A stretch of 64,000 nt of DNA from Taxillus chinensis (taxonomy: Eukaryota > Streptophyta > Magnoliopsida > Santalales > Loranthaceae), in contig CM042085.1 in assembly GCA_023512835.1 (NCBI GenBank), forward strand, positions 4,001,989-4,065,988. The letters run 5' to 3'. Of this stretch, positions 49,901 through 63,386 are shown piece by piece. Within the stretch, counting starts at the first letter, position 1. Each line of letters begins with the position of its first letter. A program made the translations under genes and the position numbers. The notes under the pieces are model-generated. The model saw only the letters and a list, made by a program, of their open reading frames with translations. It made no database searches and was not told the DNA's origin.

Positions 49901-50338
49901 GGTTTCCAATCCATGGCAAAGATGTACACGAGACTTGCAGCCATGCCCAAAAAGGGGTGAGGGAGAAACACTGCTTTGGGTCCTGAGCAATGTCTTTTGG
50001 AATGGAACTGGCGCATAAATAAACTGTTTTTCAGTGAACAATGTACTTTATCTACTAGAAAACTGATGCCAATCGTGAGGTTTTTAGCAGTTGGATAAAC
50101 AAGCAATAACATTTTGTTGTATCCCTTGTTACATATTTGTCTGCCTCTTTTTTTCTGTTTTTTTTTTTTTTTACGTTTAAAGAAATCCCCCCGAGACCTG
50201 GCACCAGGTTTTAATTCAGGTGGCAGATAAATGCTGGGTGAAAAAGAACATTAATGTTCTCCTTTGAATGTCTGATTCACGCAAGACAAGAATGGATGAG
50301 AATGGAGAAGTGAGCTCCAGACATTGGGAGCCAGAGCG
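46978..50338. repeat. Inner inverted repeat, right half
   Basis: Mirrors 42382-45741. It continues without a break into the CPP gene and the rest of the right arm, so it is the copy linked to the original gene order. Confidence 0.93.
47710..49960 (+). pseudogene. PEX4: PEX4, right copy, frameshifted in exon 3
   Basis: Exons are 47710-47715 (ATG CAG), 48897-49016, 49090-49219, 49524-49653 and 49872-49960. All splice sites match those of the intact middle copy. Exon 3 is 130 nt instead of 129 because a C run at 49168-49172 has five C where the middle and left copies have four. After PLQPP the frame shifts and a stop comes at the end of exon 3, before the catalytic cysteine exon. The product would lack the active site. 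A single-base error in a homopolymer could mimic this. The promoter upstream of 46978 is replaced by the hAT-like block. The gene is convergent with CPP, whose stop is at 50686. Confidence 0.87.
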
Positions 50339-50351
50339 GGGGCTTCACCTA

Positions 50352-50366
50352 CCCTGTGAAACAGGG
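50352..50366. other. Short hairpin, right-arm copy
   Basis: CCCTGT-GAA-ACAGGG, the complement of the hairpin at 14192-14206, about 14 bp past the end of the inner inverted repeat. Confidence 0.45.
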
Positions 50367-50685
50367 GATTCCGGCGGTAATTAATGCCTATGCATAGTTG
50401 TTAGTCTATTACGGATGAAAATACTGCAAGTCAATGTCACAGTAGGCTTTAAGGGAAAAAGAAAAGCAAAGACCGTATAGATGAGTAATATAAACATGCG
50501 CGGGACGGGGAACAAAAGGATGCCTTTTTCATATGGATGACTGTTTATTGTTACTGGCCCGATGACCAGCCAAATGAACAACAGCAGTTGAGCATGGTAG
50601 AGATGCAGTTATGCACCATCTACATACACGATCTCTCCTCTTTTCTTTTTCTTTTGTTTTTAATAGCTATTCTTGATTTTTATTT

Positions 50686-53600
50686 TTATCTCTCGAGTTT
50701 TAATTGCAAGTCAAGGTTTGGGGCCAGACCACTACTAGAACCTTTCAAAACAAACATGGATGTTCCTTTAGGCATTTCTGAAGACACTGGAACTGGAGGG
50801 TTTACCATTCCATTGCCGCTCATTTCCTCATCTTCTACTTTTACAAAGTCATTCTCTAACTGTTCTTCTTGGCTTCCTGCTTCGGAGCACTTCATATCTG
50901 CAAAGTCAAAAGAAAGCATTAAGTTGCACTAACACAAATACATATTGATAACACGCAAGGGGTATTCATCAAACAAGGAAAGAAACAAAAAACCATACTA
51001 GCCTCATTAAATATGATATGAAATATCTCAATATTTGGAATTATTCATTGCAAAATCTTACCAGATGCGGAAACCTTGGTTTGTCTGTGACGTTCACAGC
51101 TAATAACCTCATTAAAACTATGATATGAAATGACATTTATACCTTTTATGCTTCCACAAGTGAAAAGTTTGTTGAGAAGATCCTTGAACTTTGTCATGAC
51201 AACCCTTTCCTGCTCTGCATAAACATCTGTGAATCCCTCTCTAGAAGATGACTTTGGGGCTTCATTTTGAATAGGGCTGACATCCCCATTAGGAAATCCA
51301 ACAGCCATGGAAACAGTATCCTGTTCGTTGCAATTCAATATTAGTGTACCAGAAGACCTAGGCTTTCCATTTTGCATGTCACCTTCAACTGATCTAGAAT
51401 CATGTGTGTGATTTCTATCTGCATTCAAGCACTCATCATAGCAAGCTTTCCGAACACACTCTTTCTGTCTATCTTTCCTCTCCCAGGTGAAAGCAATAGA
51501 TTCTGTACCATCTTCTCTCCCTACCTCTTTATCCTTTTTTTGTTGCTTAGCTGAAAATATCAAGTTCTAATTTTAAGTATCTACATGAAAGAATTAACAT
51601 AGTTCAATGCAAGTAAATTATTTCCATGAAAGATTGTTCATAAATCATTTTCATCAATAGGTGATTTCATGCTAGAAATAAGAATGAGGAAAAAGCTTAA
51701 ATCGGTACAGAAGAAACACAAAAATAAATTAACAAAATAAGAAGCATCTATATGTGAGTACAACGAGAGAGAATAATTTTTAAAGTAGTTTCCCTCTCAG
51801 AAATTATATTAAATAGTCTTTAACAAAATAAAAAACGAGAAAGATTTGATAGATTTTAAAAAAAAAAATAATAGAGATTTAATCAAAATGTAAAGCTGAA
51901 ACATATTATTTGGCAGTATTGTGTTTTACTGAGTCCGTAGCCTCAAATGGATATTGTTCATGTCAAATTTCAGACTATTGATAAGCAAATATCTATTGTA
52001 TATTATTTAGCAAAGTTACAAACTATGGTCTGGACAGATGCATCACTAAATAGGATGCAAAGCTAAAATTTAGTCTAAATTAAAAAAACTACAATTTTGT
52101 CATAAAATGGGAACCAATTAATTTAAAGTTGTGTATCAAATTAATGTCAGTTTAATTACAAATGGTATAGGTTATAGTAATCAAACAAACTGAAGTCTAA
52201 AATATATCAATAAGGTACTAGTGTGTTTTAGTTATTTAACTTTCAATGGAGATACATGGCAACTTGCATATGTGATATCTATTTTTGATACCTAGAAGTG
52301 TGGTAGCTTCTTTTGAAAATACAACAAGATGCGCACAAAGATCCCTTACATCCTGTGGTTGGATAATGCCAGCTAATGGAGGCCTTCATAAGCAACAATA
52401 CCTGTTAGTTACTAAAAGCAGAAAAAAAGCAAGATGCCTAAGAAGAGACAGAAAACATTAAGAGCACTACCAATATGGTTGTTTCAAAGATCCCAATCCT
52501 GTTGTTTCACCAATACGAGAGACAGTGACAGAAGAGATGCCAGAACACCTCTGATGATTTTTCTGATCAAAATAAACATGTCTAATTTAATTAGGAACGG
52601 AAACAAATCAAGAATTGAAATCTTTGAAATATTTGAAGTCAAAATCAAGTTTCTAAATTTCATGATTCTTTGGCTTGCTGGGGCAGAAAAAGAACATTAC
52701 ATACTGCAATCAAGGTTTGAGGGCATACTTATTAATACATTCACTTTACACCTATAGCAATTTGACAGCAAACTAGCCAAGATAGAAGTACACTTGAACT
52801 TTTCTACCATATCCACGGATGTAAAATTAGTCTAAGGTCTGATAATGCTTAGTTGCTTACAGTTACAGATGATAATGATAACAGTTTGTCTATAGATTTA
52901 ATCTAATATATATAGTACACATGCTAGTTTCCTATAATAATAAAATGAAATAGACAATAGACTATTATGATGGGGTTGGCAAGGTAAAACACCTGATGGA
53001 ACTGTGGACTACTATGTTTGAATTGCCGGTTGGCTAAGGCTATTGTGCTGATAAAGACCTCTTCACCTTTTCTCTTTCTGGATGCTGGAGAAATTCCATA
53101 CCCAGAGGGTGACCCAATGGCCCCATTAATTGCTGCGTTGACAGTCCGTTGAATGGCAGGTGACACATTGCCATTGCCTCCATGGGATAGAACTTTTCTT
53201 TCTTCACTTTCATCATAATTCTTGCAGTCCATGCATTTACAATTTTCAGAGCACAAAATGTTGGCTTGGAAGCACTCGCAATACTTCTTGAGGCACCATG
53301 ATTTCTTGCAGTTACAGCCTTTGTAATGCTTTCCCAGTGTTTGAACTTCTGCTGCCTCTTCCTAAAGTTGTTTTGAGCTAGTTTAATCAATTCAACTCTT
53401 GAATAGAAAGGGGTAAATTAATTCAATTCTAAAATTTTAATATCAATTTAATAGGGAAATTGGACCATGGTTTTATAGTTTGGAGCAACCTTTGCAAACA
53501 CAAATTTTAAGTAATACCTCAAACCAAAACAAATCTATCATTTTTGTCATAGTAATTTAGAAACACAAATAATAAAACTCAATTGTGTTTTCTGCTAAAA

Positions 53601-56600
53601 TGAAAATAAATTGAAACTTAAAAACGACATGAGTACCATGCAGAAGCAAATCAAGCAATCAAAGAAACTCACTGAGAAGAATTCTTAGAGATGTCTTGAT
53701 CTTTTAACACATGCCAAATATGTTTGTGTATGTGATTATGTGTTATAAACTCCTTGACTCCATAAATTTGTAAGTTAAACTCTACTAAATTGCTCAAGGG
53801 AAGTGGCTGCTTGGCATAATTCCGTTGAATGTTTTTGGGTGCTGTGAAGGGAATGAAACTATAGGGTGATCCAGAATATCAAAAGTTATATTCCTCGGTT
53901 GAAAGGGAAATTATGTGATTCGTTGATAGATATTATTATGTGTTGTAATATCCCTTGTAGTGATAGCAAATTTGATATTCTCAATATCTAAAATGAAAAT
54001 AAATTGAAACCTAAAAGCAACATAATTACCATGTGGATGCTAATCAAGCAATCAAAGAAACTCAGTGAGAAGAATTCTTTGAGACAGGAAAGGCCTCAAT
54101 CTTCAACACACGCCAAATTTGTATTTCTTTGTCATAAAGCCCTTGGCATCATATATTTGTGAGTCAAATTTTATTAAATGGTGCTACGAAAGGGGCTGTT
54201 TAGCACAATTTTGCAGGCTACTTTTTTGGGTGTTATAGAGGGAACAAAACGCCAAGGTCTTTTAGAATACTGACATTAATATTCCTTTGGTGAAAAAAGG
54301 AAATATGGGTTTTGTTGATAGACATTATTGTATTATAATATCAAATTGTGTTATAATATCACCTGTATAATGATAATGGTTTTGATTCTCTTAATATCTG
54401 CAATTTGTCATAACCTTCTGGCACCATCTTGGTGACATTATTAATAATATTCTTCTTTATGATAACAAAAAATCAAATAGGGCAGATGAATCTAATATTT
54501 TATTTATTGAATTTAGCAACCATAAAATGTATTTCTTTAAAATGATGCTTATTAACATTAAACAATAGCTCCCTACTAAGAAGTTTCACCAAGCCTACAT
54601 TGATCAGTATATTAAGATCGTTTTTGAGATAAATTCCATACAAAATTTATATTGGTATTCCACACCAAAAGGAAATGGAAATTTAATAGCATGTGAGTCC
54701 TTCAATAGAATAATCACTAGACAATAAACATATCAAATAAAGAAAAATTAAAAGAGACAACAAAGTAAACATATTTTATTTTGAACAAACCAACAACTAA
54801 AATGTAAACTTAATTATTGGTATTAACTATAACAAAAATGATGATTCACATTTGATAGTTGGTAAAATTCAACTAATTATAGTATTTTAATGCAACTAGA
54901 TCATACTAAATTTGAATAAAATCAAACATCCTTTCTCTTCAAAGTATTTACACTTTATGACTTTCTACAATGGATGGAATTAATAATTTGCTATTGAAAT
55001 TTTAAGTCATGCAATGTTTCCAAAGTCTAAATGTGGAAATTAAAGGTCAATCAATGAAACTTAAATACCCTGACCAGCAAAACATAGTGTAAAGATTCAT
55101 CCTTGTTAGTTGCAACACTAGGTAACAAAATTCTTAATAAGTGAAGAATTTTGAAATAGATACCTTTCCATCTTGAGATCCATGTGGACTGTTAGCAACT
55201 TTAGGCCTAAAAGCATTTGGGTTACGTTCTAAGATTACTCCAATTGCTTCTACCCTAGCCGTCTCATTCTCAAGATTATTGTGACAATTTATGCAGTTGC
55301 AACTATCACAATAATTTCCAGAAGCAAAGCACTCACAATACCTAATAATAAAATAAACACAAGAGGGAGAAAACTTGTGAGCAAGAAATAACAAAAATAA
55401 AATATATAAAAATGTTGGACACTATCTAGTAATTGTATTAAGGTACAATGTAATGGAAATAAAGGAACTAAAATCTAGTTAGATATTATGGTCCTGTTTT
55501 GGTGAACTTTTATTATTTTTTAAAATATGATTTTTTTTAAAAAATGTAGGCCTAAATAAATTTTCATTACTCATAAATAGCTTTAAATTGATCAGGCATA
55601 ATGTTTTTAAAAATAATTTTATTTTCAAAAATAATACTATCATATCAAACATTTCTAATATTACTTTATCCTATATCTAAAGGGAAAGATGGGCTAAATG
55701 GGTAGTGTTCATAGGAGCCCACAAAAGCGAATTTTTTGAATGAGGCAAAACAATAAAAGAAGGCATATTATGATAATTATATAGAACGATGTATGAAACA
55801 ACATATAAAAAACATTATATAAAGGAAGAAAATAAGAAATTTTTTGAGATATCCATAAAAAAATGTGAGAGGGCAATAATCTAATATTCTTGAACTACTC
55901 CACAATATTATAATAAAGTATAAACATTAAAATCTACTCCCTATCCCCAAAGCTCCCAGTTTAGAAAAGCATCTTGTAGCTACTACTGAGGTATGTGCAA
56001 TAATTGCAAAAACGGGCACTCTATTCACAAAGAAACTCAATCTCATAATTTCTAAAAAGTAATCTAGAAAATTATTCATAGAAGTTCATAAAGGATGTGC
56101 TGAACTTACAGCTTCAGGCACTTTGAATTTTTGCAATTACATTGTTTCTGCTTCCTTGGAGTACCTTCTATGATTTCAAAATTATATAGCGACTGCACGC
56201 CTGGTGAACCTGCCTTGCTAAAGAAGCAACAAAATGTTGTACGGATTATGCATAAAGTAAACATATCGTACGACAATACTAGCCCAGGGCGAAGAAACAA
56301 AAATTAATTTAGATAGAGGTCAAATGAAATGGGCAGCATCTAGCCAAGAAAACAATAGTAAAAATTTAATTGCATTCATAGATACTTTTTGCCGTAAAAA
56401 GGGAAAGTGAATTGTTGTAAATTATAAATTTCTGATTTGATACAAGATCTAATGCATTAGAGCCGATGCAATCTCATTACAGGTGAATAATATGACTTGG
56501 CAATTGAGCATTAAATAGTTTTGAGTATAAGTCACCTCATCATTCATTTCACCATCTAATTTCTAAACATTATACTTGGATTATTGTATATTCTCTGTAG

Positions 56601-57084
56601 CATGATGGACATTTCAGGAATATTAACATTTGCATAGTTATAGAATCTTCCATCCTTCTACCAACATATAAATGCATTCGCCATTGATAAACATACATCT
56701 CCTTGCACGTCCATTTACCTATAAATTTTATAAATAATAATAATTAAAGCCAAAAAATATATTTAAAAAAATTGCAGGCGCCAAAGTTGAATAATTGAGC
56801 CTCACTGAGAAATCTAAAAGAGCACAACAAACAACAGCAAGATCTTACAGAATCGGCGATGACAATGCTGCTGCCTGAAGAGGAAGTGAATGCTGGACCT
56901 TCTTCGCCGCTCCTGGCTGTGACTGCGACAGTGACGATGGCTCTGGCTGCGACTGCGACTTAGATGGGAGCGGTTCCTCCGGCAAGATCACATTGGCTGA
57001 GATTCGGCACGTCAACGTGAAATCCAACTGCCTCGCCAATTTCTTCGGCGGAAATTCAGCCACTGGCTCACTCTTCTCCGTCAT
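50686..57084 (-). CDS. TCX5: TSO1/CPP-family CXC-domain protein (TCX5/TCX6-like), right copy
   Basis: Mirror copy of the left CPP gene. Exons are 56849-57084 (ATG at 57084), 56110-56217, 55164-55341, 52993-53361, 52471-52550, 52293-52384, 51062-51550 and 50686-50897. The total is again 1764 nt, with no indel in any exon, so it is open for 587 codons. Both CXC motifs and the RNPNAFRPK linker are present and unchanged. One visible difference is GVQSLYNF here against GVQSRYNF on the left, in exon 2. Unlike PEX4 and PPOX2, this gene has stayed intact in both arms. Confidence 0.87.
53594..54360. repeat. CPP intron 3 tandem duplication, right copy
   Basis: Counterpart of 10199-10965, with the same two diverged units in mirrored order. 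Confidence 0.75.
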
Positions 57085-57421
57085 CGATGCTTCAAATTCA
57101 TACCAGAAACACCACTTCACTACGCGAAAGCTCGAATCGAGATCAACGAACTAAAAATCGCTGCTTTCTCGTGAATCGCCTTAAAAAAAAAGGCCGCACA
57201 GTCGCTCAGCATTCAAAATCAGTGGCCGCGGCTCACTTTTCTCGACCATCGATGGTTCAATACCGAACGAAAAACAGCATTTTACCACGGGAAAGCTCGA
57301 ATCGATATCAGTGAAACTATAAATCGATGATTTTTCATCAATTACCTTTAAAAAAACCAACAAACGCGTACATTCACACAGCATTCGGAATTAGTCGCCG
57401 AGGCTCAATAATCGATGCTAC
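57059..57421 (-). repeat. CPP leader triple repeat, right copy
   Basis: Counterpart of 7138-7500. The CATCGAT cores are again three in number, and the upstream ATG with MVEKSEP is kept. A one-base difference in the A/T run (57181 on) changes the frame after GLFF, so the upstream ORF ends at a different point than on the left. Confidence 0.75.
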
Positions 57422-57657
57422 AACAAATTCGAACGAAAAGCATAGCTTAGCTTCGAGAAATCCAAAATCAAGATCAAGGAACTAGAAATCGTCTAAGAAA
57501 TTCACATATTCGGGATTAAAACTCGATAAATGTTGAAACTCCTTCGCGAGAAATCGATAGAGGCGGCCGCGACATGGCCGACGAACGAAGAGCTTCGCAG
57601 AAGTGTCGGACTCGATCTGAAAGATGAGAGGCGAAGATTTGTGGGGGGTTCGAACGC

Positions 57658-57658
<1 letters not shown>

Positions 57659-57695
<37 letters not shown>
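57659..57695. repeat. (GT)n microsatellite, right copy
   Basis: Shorter and pure version of the left-arm AC run at 6846-6896. Flanking bases also differ by a few substitutions. Confidence 0.92.
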
Positions 57696-57696
<1 letters not shown>

Positions 57697-60600
57697 CAGA
57701 GCTGAGAAAGACTGAGACTGAAGAATGAGGATTTTCGATACTGCTCGCACGTCGTCGATTTTGAATTTTCAATATATGGCCATTGGACAGCGAGATGGAC
57801 GATGATGAGGTGGGACGGTCAGAATTGAAATCAAGTTTAGAGAGCCAATTTTTTTTTTGGAAGCTGCCAGCCGTTGGATTATGCCAGTGAATTTGGCGCT
57901 AATCCGGGCTGGACACGGTGACGTACTGATGTTGACCGTGGGCGTTTTACACGTGGACGGTGGACCTCCTCTCTGCCTGCCCGAGCCAGAATAGATGAAC
58001 GGCTGGTATTTGAATTCCATTTAATGAAAATTAAAATGTCCATCAATTTCTACTCCAACCTTTTTGTTTCCCAATCATTTTTAGTGACTATGACACGTGA
58101 TATACTTTAATGCTATATTAATTAAGTATACACATGTAGCTCTCAATTTCGAATTTTTAGCAGTGCTAATAGAAAATGTTGAGGGTTTTAAAAAAAAATT
58201 ATATATTTTAAGATGAATTGCTTAAGAAAGATGATAAGAGAAATGACTTGGTTTATATGTATATATATATGTACACACACATAAAATATATAATTTCTAT
58301 ATATCGACTATAGGCTATAATCTTATAAATTTTCAGCAGCTCAACAAGCTTATCAAAACATGTTTTTTTTAATTGAAATAAATTCCACAGGTTTGAGACG
58401 TGGATAACATTTTGTTTTCTATATAAAAACAATGCATTTATGAATTTAAGCTCAAATATAGGTGGATTGCTCAGCTTTCCTAATATAGGGTTGCTTTACG
58501 TTAAAATTTTTAAATTTAATTGAATTGTGTCATTATTGAAATTTTGAATTGCATGTTGCTTTTTTAAACTTTCGAACCATACTAATTTGAAATTATTATA
58601 TTTATTCTGTTTTGTTTTATGTGAGTGCATGTTAATTAGCTTCAATAAAAATAAATAATAATAAAAAAAAAAACAATAATGCTAAAGCCTGGCAAACAAC
58701 TCACGAAAATATAGCCTTAAAAAGAAAACGTTAGATAGTTTAAATGCTTTAATAAATGTATGAGAATTGAAAACAGTCACTTACTAAGGAAATGCCAAAA
58801 AGGTCAAATGCTCCCACAAAAATAACCGATCCCGCAATTGATCTAAATAATGCCAACAAAGTTTAAATTCAAAATTTTCCTTGATGAGTAAATGTCATGG
58901 TCAATTTTTTTTTCCTTCTTTTGGTAAGAAATTTCATAGTCAGACTTTCTTTTTAACCTTCCAAAATTAAACTCAGCCCCACTATCCTATTGTCTAAAAA
59001 AATAATTGACCATGCAAAACACATGTTGCTATATATCATTGATAAAAAATCATAGGTGAAGTACTTTTTTATTTTTGAAATTGCAAAAAAAAAAAAGTTT
59101 TATATTTATATAATACTTGCAGCCCACTACAAAATTAACATTATTTTCCTTTGAGAGATGACTTTTCCGCACTACCATGATTTACTGTCTATATATTATT
59201 GATAAAATAAAATAAATAGATGTTGAGCGTGCGAACAATTATAATAAAGATTAAGCCATTAAAATATTTGTGGAACACCCCTAATTTTTTACCAGGTTAA
59301 ATTATTGTAAACACGTATAAAAATTATAATAGAAACAAAAATTTAATATATATGAAATAATCATACAGCTACATTTCAATATAAAATCATTACGGTATTG
59401 TTTTAATATGTAATGCTCACATCGGCATAAATATCATAGAAACAAAGCTTAATGCCTAACTTAATGATATATGAATATATTTTCTAAAGTAATGTCTTTT
59501 TAGGTATGGAGCAGGTCATTTTGATTATTCGCCTCACCACACTCTTGTTGGAATGATTTTTGGATTAACATAATTGGGTTCGGTACTGGTTTGGGATGGT
59601 TTTGACTGATTCATCATGGGCTTGGAACAAATTTTTCTTAAATGGAACTTATTTGAGAGTAATACATTTCCAATCCATCTTATTGTGTCTACATATAGTA
59701 ATTTCATGGTTGCTGCTAGGTACTTGCCTTGATCCAACCCTATTGAGACGGTTTTCATATCGATGTAATCGAGTTTGAGACGGGTTTAGAACGACATCTT
59801 CAAAGTAAAGATGACCTGTCTCAAACTCATTTCGTTGTTGTCCATAGGCCTTTTAGGATAGGGGCTTACACTTATGGCATGCAAAGCTCACCAAAACCGT
59901 GCAAGCTTGAACTCAAAGCATATAATAAGCTAGTTTGATAATATTATACTTCTAAATGAAATTGTTTTTTGTTATGTTGATAAAAAAATTACTGTGGAAA
60001 TAAACAGATTAGTGTGTGATCAATTGTGATTTTAAAATTATTGTCAATTTTAAAAATAGATAATAGATATTTAGTAAATCAAAACCAACTTATAAAAAAA
60101 CAAATACATCATTACTTTTAAAATTTTAAGCATACACCTCTTTTCTTGTTTATTTCTAAATAAATCTAATATTAAATTTTCAGAGTTATGATCTTAAAAA
60201 ATAACTTTGAAAAGTAACTCATAACTGATTTTGTTTTTTACCATTAAAATATATAAATATTTTTATAAGTATTATTTTAATGTCAAAAAGATTTTCTGGT
60301 TATAAAGTAATAGTTTCAATACCAAAATGTGCCTATTAAAGAGAAAGCAAAAAACAACAAGTAACAAAAATTGTATTTGTTTATGAATATAAAAGGATTT
60401 GAAAATTTCGAGAAACAAAATGTTACAATACTATTATGGGTATATGACTAACAATAATATATTTATCTATTAAGAATTTATGCAGTGTTTTAATAGCTTT
60501 GGCTAATTCACACTCAAGTGTTCAGTGAGATTTTACTATTAAAATTGTTAAGTTTTTTTTATTTTTTGCAAAATGTATATGATTCGTAGACTTGTCTTAA

Positions 60601-61696
60601 TGAATAAGAAGTGAATGTGTTTCATATTCTTTGTAGAATTAATATATTTTTGAGCCGATTGCCTCCAACATATAAAGTACCTATTTTGATGTCTACTCTC
60701 ATACTTAATGAACTAAAAGTTCATAATGAAACTAATAAATAACTCGATAAAAGTACACTAATTTAAAACAAAAGGCACACATAAAAACTTTAAAATGCAA
60801 AACTTTTAAAAAAACATTCTAACAAAACTTTTAAAATAAATTTAAAAAAAATTATGATGCTCAATTCATCTCCATTTTACCATTATTTTGTATCACTAAA
60901 CTTCAATAAAATCTCCAAGCTCATCATCAATGTTCTTTGATATGTGGAGTTTTAGTCACTATCATGAGAAATAGTTTGGGTTGTTGTTATTGTTTTTTTT
61001 TTTTGCTATTGATATGTTTTTGTGTTGTTACAGAGGAAAATACTTTCAAGAAATGATATAAAAATTTAAAACTTTTAAAACTATTTTTTTTAACTTTAAC
61101 CTAAACTCTCAAACCATTTCAAAATTTTAAAACTTAAAACTTAGTTTTGAAACGGTTTAAAGGAAAATTGTAAAAACTTTAAATAAAGAAGATTTCCTAA
61201 TATAAGAATTGAAATTGTTAATTAAACACTTAAAACACTCAATAAATTATAGGACAAACTAAAGACTGTCTCGCATAAAATGTTGCCATAAACACTTCAA
61301 ATTTGATTATAGGATTGTTTCAACTCCAATCAAATCACATAGAAAAAATATCATGCTTATCAAAGCTACCCTTCAGGACAAGTATGGCTGTTTTTCTCGC
61401 TGCTGGTGCTGTCAACCGTGGGCCATGTATAATTTTATGTGCCTACGCTGAGCACTTGATCCTGGCTAGCCATTAGCCAAGACAATGGCCTGGTCGCTTT
61501 TATGGCCCACATCTCTCCCATCCAATCCTTGCTTGCTCATTGCTCATTGCTCATTGCTCATTGCTCATTGCTCAATGCTTTCCAACAATAAATAAATAAA
61601 TAAATAAATCTTTGGGAGTTACTTACCCCTGTCCTCGACGACTCCTTCAGGACTGCTCAGGCCGCGAAGCTCAGAGTTACTGGAGTCATTCCTGAA
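57696..61696. other. Spacer between CPP and PPOX2, right copy
   Basis: Counterpart of 2881-7137; no coding sequence is recognised. The stretch at about 59530-59880, the old retroelement-like piece, shows the most differences between arms. The TTGCTCA heptamers (61533-61567) and the (AAAT)n run that follows lie just before the PPOX2 start. Confidence 0.5.
61533..61567. repeat. TTGCTCA heptamer repeat, right copy
   Basis: Five perfect tandem copies, complement of the left-arm TGAGCAA repeat. Confidence 0.9.
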
Positions 61697-63386
61697 ATGG
61701 CCTCGGACGCGCAACGTAATCTCTCTCTCTCCCTCTCCTCTCTCTCTCACACACACACAGACATGATATAGAAGGTCCGTGTGGTCGAATCATGTACATA
61801 AATGATGTGCCTGAATCTGCAATCGCTTACTTCGATGCATATATTGTAACCTATGATCTCTGTTTTTTTTCAATCACTCGACTTTGTTGTCACCGAAAAC
61901 GATTGACAGTGTGGAGTTCCAGGTTCTGCTAAGAAGGTTGCTGTTGTTGGTGCTGGCGCCAGGTATATGTTTGATGAATCTTCAATTTCACTGCTGTTTT
62001 TATTTTCCAATGTAATGTTATGGTTAGGGGCTGTTTAGGGACGTTTATTCTCTTTCCCTTTTAGATTTGTTACAGTAGAGATTATTGGTAGCAAATGGCA
62101 CTGCAAATGCACTATTTGAACCGACTTGTTTCGCAGTATCGACTTATCACAGTGGATATGCTGGGTTATTAATCCGACCTCTCCTAAAATGGAGTAAAAG
62201 TTGCCTGTTTTTATGAAATGAGCAGTCTTATACAGCACTTTCTGATTCTATAGGCAAAATTTTCATCATTTCAGAGAGGCTGCTGCTTTCTAATTATACC
62301 ACTTTTGAATTAATATCTCATTCAACGAATATTTAGTGCTTGGATTTTTATTTATTTCCCATTTTTTCCAGAGCAAACACTGACTCTAACATGTCCATTC
62401 GTGATATTTTTGATGGATTCCCAGTGGCCTTGCCGCAGCATACAAGTTGAAATTACAAGGGTTGAAGGTGACAGTCTTTGAAGCTGATGGAAGAGCTGGG
62501 GGAAGATAAGAAGTGTTTTGCAAGATGGTTTAATTTGGGATGAGGGAGCTAATACTATGGTAAGTGCATTACTAACATAAGGATGTAAGGTTTTCATTGC
62601 CCTCTGATTAAAGGGGATGAAGATGGTGCTGGTAATATGATTTTGGCAGGCTGGCATAGCCACATAGATTAATAACAGGAATATGCATAAACAATGGGTT
62701 TTGGGCGCAATTTCCTGTTGTTCTTACATCAAACTGAGATTATAATAATGATGCCTAGTTTATTCAATATTCTTTTTGTACTAACTTCAATGATTATAAT
62801 GATGCTTATAGTAACAATATCAGATTTCTTGACTTCATGCAGACAGAAAGTGAAATTGAGGTCAGAAAATTGCTTGATTCGCTTGAGCTTCGAGAGCAGC
62901 AGCAAATTGTAAGTGCTGCCATTTACTCATGCGTTTTGGAAATCTTGCCGTTTGTCTGTTACGTGACTTGAAGGTCTTTTATAATATAACTGTTGAACCT
63001 GACTTCCTTCCTTCCAAGTTTCAAGTCAATCTCTGTTAAGTAGTTTTCAACACATTCTAATTGGATTCTGCAAGGGGTTTGGGGTACATGTGGCCTATAA
63101 ATTTATGTAAGATTACTTTCGATTTGATTTATCCTGGTAGAGTCCATTGATGCCTTTTGTAACAGCCAGTTTTGCAAAACAACCGCTACATAGTTAAAAA
63201 TGGAGTGCCAGAACTGGTATGTGATGTTGTTCTTTTGCATCTTACTTATTATTCACTTCTCTTTCTCTCTCTCATGTAGATCCTGTGTAATGTGCGTCTG
63301 ACCATTGCTTCTGTTCAAATTTTCATATCAGTTGCCTTCAAATCCCATTGCACTGATAAAGAGTAATATACTTTCTACGATCCAAG
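61697..63386 (+). pseudogene. PPOX2: Protoporphyrinogen oxidase 2 (PPOX2), 5' exons, right copy, frameshifted
   Basis: Exons are 61697-61715, 61917-61962, 62425-62559, 62843-62908, 63166-63216 and 63332-63386, then an intron that runs off the window. They encode the FAD-binding N-terminus [39 protein letters not shown] and LPSNPIALIKSNIL. Exon 3 is 135 nt instead of 136. The G run has the normal five G, but the T missing on the left is missing here too, giving GGA AGA TAA, an immediate stop. Exon 6 is 55 nt against 57 on the left, because an AC pair is lost in the codons for STRS. The two lesions add up to minus three but do not rescue the frame between them. As it stands the copy would encode only about the first 45 residues. 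Confidence 0.85.
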
